Below are positions 6,978-9,638 of a stretch of 9,638 nt of DNA, in pieces. Source of the stretch: Christensenella sp. UBA1431 (GTDB lineage: Bacteria > Bacillota > Clostridia > Christensenellales > UBA1431); the NCBI GenBank assembly GCA_002329665.1, contig DCTV01000072.1, forward strand, positions 64,665 to 74,302, in the 5' to 3' direction. The translations under genes and the position numbers were made by a program. The notes under the pieces were generated by a model. The model was not told the DNA's origin and did no database searches. It saw only the letters and a list, made by a program, of their open reading frames with translations. Every line of letters begins with the position of its first letter. Position 1 is the first letter of the stretch.

Positions 6978-8207
6978 ATGAAAACCGTTATGCAAATCTC
7001 GGATTATATCGATCTCGACGTGCTACAAAGCATCCAGAACCACTTCACCATGGCTACGAGCCTCGCCGCCGTCACTGTGGACTACCGAGGGGAGCCCATC
7101 ACGGAATACAGCCGGTTTTCCACATTCTGCGTGAAGCTCCGCAAAAAGGACCGGTGCCGTGAACTCTGCTACGAATGCGATGCCCACGGCGGCCTGCAAT
7201 CCGCCATAGCGATGCGGCCCTACATATATAAATGCCACGCGGGCCTCGTGGATTTCGCCGTGCCCATCATCGTATACGGGACGTACATAGGCGCGATGCT
7301 CTGCGGACAGGTACGCCTGCCGCCCGAGGACGAGGGGAAACTGAGCAACATCATCGAAAGGAAGGTGGACTGGCTCGACGACCCCGAACTGGTCGCTGCC
7401 GCCGCCGACATTCCCACCATCTCCTATGATAAATTATTGGCCGCCGCCAACATGCTCTACGAAATCGCCAACTACCTCGTGCAAAGCAAAATCATCCACT
7501 ACGACCGCGAAGAACTCAACCTGAAACAGCGCAAGCTCATAGAAGAGACCCATAAACGCGTAGAACTGGAGAAAACGCTCAAGGAAATGGAATGGAAGAC
7601 GCTCCAGCTCAACGTCAACCCCCATTTCCTCTTTAACGCACTGAATACGGTCGGGCGCCTGGCTTTGCTGGAGAACGCGTCCAAGACGGAAGAGGCGATG
7701 TATGCCCTGGCCGAAATCATGCGTTATACCCAGCAGCGCAATACCATGGTCTCGCTCTCCGAAGAGATCGAGTTCGTGAAGAACTACCTCAAGGTACAGT
7801 CCATACGCTTCGGCGACAGGCTCCGGTATACCCTCGACATCCACGAGGACCTGATGGGCCTGGAGTGCCCCTACAACACCATACAGCCGTTCCTCGAAAA
7901 CTGCATCAACTACGTCGTCGAAAAAGAGCCGGAAGGAGGCGACATCACGCTCAAGGCGCGCGCCGAAGGCAAAAATCTCGTAATCGAGATTGCCGACAAC
8001 GGCAAGGGCATGGACAGCGCCCGTATCAAGCGCATCCTCGACGGAGCGGAGTACCTGCGCCAGAACGAGAGCGGTTTCGGGATCTACAGCGTATCGAGGC
8101 GTCTGAACCAGGCCTACGGCGGCAAAGCCTCACTTCATATCGAAAGCGTCGACGAGGGATTTGCTGGCACGCGCATCACCATCACCCTGCCCCTGAAGAT
8201 GAGGTGA
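6978..8207 (+). CDS. PocR-domain sensor histidine kinase (LytS/YesM type)
   Basis: The 409-residue protein has no membrane segment or signal peptide and should be a cytoplasmic sensor. Residues about 8-165 match the PocR ligand-binding domain, which in the Salmonella activator PocR senses 1,2-propanediol; the Y-x-C-H-x-G-L-V-x-F-A-V-P-I signature is at 84-97. Five cysteines (51, 60, 64, 67, 86) cluster in it. A charged coiled coil (about 175-210) leads to the HisKA_7TM/His_kinase region with phospho-acceptor H216 in NPHFLFN (214-220). The ATPase domain shows the N-box QPFLENCIN (303-311), IADNGKGM (338-345) and ESGFGIYS (364-371); the usual H-G after the N-box is replaced by Y-V. The start has AAGGGAGA about 8 bases upstream. 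The gene is divergent from pduA and runs straight into the response regulator gene, so the pair most likely induces the pdu operon. Confidence 0.92.
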   Translation: MKTVMQISDYIDLDVLQSIQNHFTMATSLAAVTVDYRGEPITEYSRFSTFCVKLRKKDRCRELCYECDAHGGLQSAIAMRPYIYKCHAGLVDFAVPIIVYGTYIGAMLCGQVRLPPEDEGKLSNIIERKVDWLDDPELVAAAADIPTISYDKLLAAANMLYEIANYLVQSKIIHYDREELNLKQRKLIEETHKRVELEKTLKEMEWKTLQLNVNPHFLFNALNTVGRLALLENASKTEEAMYALAEIMRYTQQRNTMVSLSEEIEFVKNYLKVQSIRFGDRLRYTLDIHEDLMGLECPYNTIQPFLENCINYVVEKEPEGGDITLKARAEGKNLVIEIADNGKGMDSARIKRILDGAEYLRQNESGFGIYSVSRRLNQAYGGKASLHIESVDEGFAGTRITITLPLKMR

Positions 8208-8214
8208 CATGCAA

Positions 8215-9255
8215 ATGGCAAAGGTGCTTATCGTCGAAGACGAAGAAATCGAGCGCATCGTACTAAGAAAGATCATAGTGGAAAATTTCCATGATATAGA
8301 ACTCGTGGCCGAGGCGGTGAACGGCACCGACGCCATCGCCATCATCGACGAAAACGCCTTCGACCTGGTCATCCTCGACATAAATATCCCCGGCATCAAC
8401 GGGCTCGATGTGTGTGAGGCCCTCAAGACCAAGTATCCGGATACGGGCGTTGTCATCACCACGGCCTACAGCAAATTCGAATTCGCCTTCCGCGCCATCA
8501 AAATAAAGGTCAACGATTATCTTCTCAAGCCGGTCCGCCCGCAGAAAATCATCGACTGCGTCAACTCCATAATGAATGACAGGCGCAATTCCGCGCCCGC
8601 CCCAAGCGACCAGTACCTGGAAAAACTGAGCATGCATATCAGGGAATACTCCTACCGGGATACGGTCAAATGCCTGCGCGACACGCTTGTCGAAATATAC
8701 GAGCGGTATACGGATCTGGGCACCATCTCCAGCATCGTTTCAAGGATCGCCAATAAAATCGCGGAGACTGCCATGCTGATGGGGCTGGACATCGAGACCA
8801 AGCACCAGTATCAGATCTACTACCTGAAGCAGCGGCTCGCCCCTTACGACAACCGATCCGATATCTATTTCAAGCTCCTTTCCATGGTCAATGCCATTTT
8901 TGACGAACTGCTCCGTTCCAGCAAATTCAACAAGAACGATTTTAAATTCATCATCAATTATATAGAACGCAACATCGGCCAGAACATCACGCTCAACGAC
9001 GTTGCGTCCCAGGCCAACATCAGCACCTACTACCTGAGCAAACTGTTCAAGCGGGAAATGGGCGTGAACTTCGTCGCCTATCTGGCCGACAGGCGGATAG
9101 AGCTGGCCAAGGATATGCTCCAACGAACCGAGATCCCCATTATGAACATCGCCATGGAACTCTCTTTCAACGAACCCAACTATTTCAGCCGTGTTTTCAA
9201 AAAGAAGACCGGCTTTACCCCCTCGGAATACCGCGACCGGTCGAGGGAGATTTGA
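8215..9255 (+). CDS. response regulator with AraC-family DNA-binding domain
   Basis: Two in-frame starts exist, ATG 8209 and ATG 8215. The second is preferred because GAGGTG at 8201-8206 is then 8 bases away instead of 2 and the protein begins in the usual way (MAKVLIVEDEE). The resulting 346 residues contain a receiver domain (1-120) with acidic pair E8/D9, phospho-acceptor D55 in VILDINIPGINGLD, T83 and K105-P106; a helical linker (about 130-240); and a C-terminal AraC domain with two helix-turn-helix units (about 258-281 and 306-331) and the signature NYFSRVFKKKTGFTPSEYR. It is almost certainly the partner of the kinase just upstream and the activator of the divergent pdu operon. The kinase stop overlaps its ribosome binding site, so the two are translationally coupled. 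Confidence 0.93.
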   Translation: MAKVLIVEDEEIERIVLRKIIVENFHDIELVAEAVNGTDAIAIIDENAFDLVILDINIPGINGLDVCEALKTKYPDTGVVITTAYSKFEFAFRAIKIKVNDYLLKPVRPQKIIDCVNSIMNDRRNSAPAPSDQYLEKLSMHIREYSYRDTVKCLRDTLVEIYERYTDLGTISSIVSRIANKIAETAMLMGLDIETKHQYQIYYLKQRLAPYDNRSDIYFKLLSMVNAIFDELLRSSKFNKNDFKFIINYIERNIGQNITLNDVASQANISTYYLSKLFKREMGVNFVAYLADRRIELAKDMLQRTEIPIMNIAMELSFNEPNYFSRVFKKKTGFTPSEYRDRSREI

Positions 9256-9301
9256 ATCTAAAGGCTGATACGGCGCGCTTTCACTCCTTTCGTCCTTGCG
9301 A

Positions 9302-9500
9302 CTGCCGCAAGCAGGGGCTGAAGAGGTTAACCCCTGCATATGCGGCAACCGGCAGGTAGGGGTTTGGTGAAACCATGTATTGCATACAGGCGGGGGCAAT
9401 CCCCAATAGGCGTGGGCATTAATCCCTCTTTCGCCTGCGAACGCGCTTCATAATGCCGAAGAGACACGGTTAACAGGGACTCTTTATTTCTCTGGTTACA
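9302..9500. other. cluster of inverted repeats, possible structured RNA (strand unknown)
   Basis: No credible gene is seen from 9256 to the right edge, but this part is rich in perfect inverted pairs: TGCCGCA 9303-9309 with 9341-9347, enclosing GCAGGGG 9311-9317 with CCCCTGC 9331-9337; GGTTT 9361-9365 with AAACC 9370-9374; TGTAT 9376-9380 with ATACA 9384-9388; GGGG 9393-9396 with CCCC 9401-9404; CAGGCG 9387-9392 with CGCCTG 9432-9437; and GGCATTA 9415-9421 with TAATGCC 9451-9457. Some pairs compete (CTGCCG 9302-9307 can instead pair with CGGCAG 9350-9355). No U-run follows the first hairpin. No known RNA family is recognised. It could be part of the riboswitch-driven antisense transcript, a separate RNA, or the remnant of a mobile element. 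Confidence 0.5.
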
Positions 9501-9510
9501 AAGCCATAGA

Positions 9511-9544
9511 AAACCCTCTTGCGCACGCACATGCAAGAGGGTTT
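9511..9544 (-). terminator. hairpin terminator of the cobalamin riboswitch expression platform
   Basis: AAACCCTCTTGC (9511-9522) and GCAAGAGGGTTT (9533-9544) are perfect 12-bp arms around a 10-base loop. Reading the minus strand, the stem ends in GGGTTTTCTAT, giving a short U-run about 60 bases after the B12 box, where a riboswitch terminator is expected. Reading the plus strand it ends GGGTTTATC, so it might also stop transcripts from the response regulator gene. A competing pairing is possible: minus-strand GAGGG at 9572-9576 can pair with CCCTC in the first arm, a candidate antiterminator. Confidence 0.7.
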
Positions 9545-9589
9545 ATCGTAAAAGCCGAATTCCTGTTCCCGCCCTCCGCAGGCCGCACT

Positions 9590-9638
9590 GGTTTTCGATA
9601 CCGGGCAGGCTTCCTGGCTCGGCTTCATCCTCGCCGGA
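9590..9638 (-). promoter_or_regulatory. cobalamin (adenosylcobalamin) riboswitch, 3' half, cut by the window edge
   Basis: On the minus strand 9604-9619 reads AGCCAGGAAGCCTGCC, which matches the conserved B12 box AGYCMGGAGACCKGCC except for a swapped GA. It is preceded by GGCGAGGATGAAGCCG, the usual lead-in from the aptamer core. The rest of the aptamer, including the expected GGGAAGG segment, would lie right of the window. It is followed by a perfect hairpin at 9511-9544. The riboswitch reads towards the 3' end of the convergent response regulator gene, and no protein gene on its strand lies between them, so its output is probably an RNA antisense to the regulator. B12 is the cofactor of the dehydratase encoded in the window, which fits. 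Confidence 0.82.

Noticed and set aside
9303..9347. Large hairpin after the response regulator as an intrinsic terminator
   Set aside because: The stem is followed by ACCGGCAGG with no T-run on the plus strand, and on the minus strand by a C-rich, T-poor stretch. It is kept only as part of the possible structured RNA.
8740..9399. Minus-strand open frame (219 codons) downstream of the B12 riboswitch, a possible riboswitch-controlled protein
   Set aside because: It is mostly the mirror of the response regulator coding sequence, shows no recognisable domain or start signal, and its first part spans the inverted-repeat region. An RNA output of the riboswitch is more likely.
9327..9536. Small minus-strand open frame (69 codons) starting inside the terminator hairpin
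   Set aside because: Its start codon is in the loop of the 9511-9544 hairpin, it would not be translated from a terminated transcript, it has no Shine-Dalgarno sequence, and the protein has no recognisable feature.

Overview
The window is the front part of a 1,2-propanediol utilisation (Pdu) bacterial microcompartment locus, probably from an anaerobic, moderately GC-rich Firmicute of the Clostridia or Negativicutes type. That assignment is inferred from three things: a PocR-domain LytS-type kinase paired with an AraC-type response regulator instead of a single PocR regulator, strong GGAGG ribosome binding sites throughout, and a cobalamin riboswitch followed by a terminator-like hairpin. No marker gene in the window fixes the taxon.

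Left part (1-6707, all minus strand, transcribed right to left): a tight operon in the order pduA (hexameric shell), pduB (trimeric tandem-BMC shell), pduC-pduD-pduE (three subunits of coenzyme-B12-dependent diol dehydratase), pduG-pduH (dehydratase reactivase), then a BMC shell protein with a long charged proline-rich tail that runs off the left edge. PduC keeps seven active-site residues at the same residue numbers as the well-studied Klebsiella oxytoca enzyme, so the dehydratase should be functional. PduB, PduD and PduE each begin with a short amphipathic helix of the kind used in microcompartment packing.

Middle (6708-6977): a 270-bp divergent control region. The pdu promoter has a perfect -10 and no recognisable -35, as expected for an activator-dependent promoter. 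The regulator promoter has a perfect TTGACA. Between and beside them lie three copies of a 12-bp motif (consensus ATAACGACAAAA) that are good candidates for the response regulator's operators.

Right part (6978-9255, plus strand): a cytoplasmic PocR-domain histidine kinase and, one or seven bases later depending on the start chosen, an AraC-type response regulator. They probably sense the diol and switch on the leftward pdu operon.

Right edge (9256-9638): no credible gene. It holds a set of inverted repeats that may form a structured RNA, a perfect 12-bp-arm hairpin, and, running off the edge, the 3' half of a cobalamin riboswitch on the minus strand. This riboswitch points at the 3' end of the response regulator gene and has no protein gene in front of it. 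The geometry matches the known Listeria monocytogenes arrangement, in which a B12 riboswitch controls an antisense RNA to the regulator gene pocR. The inferred logic is that the locus responds to two signals, diol through the kinase and regulator, and B12 through a riboswitch-gated antisense RNA, so the B12-dependent enzyme is made only when both are present.
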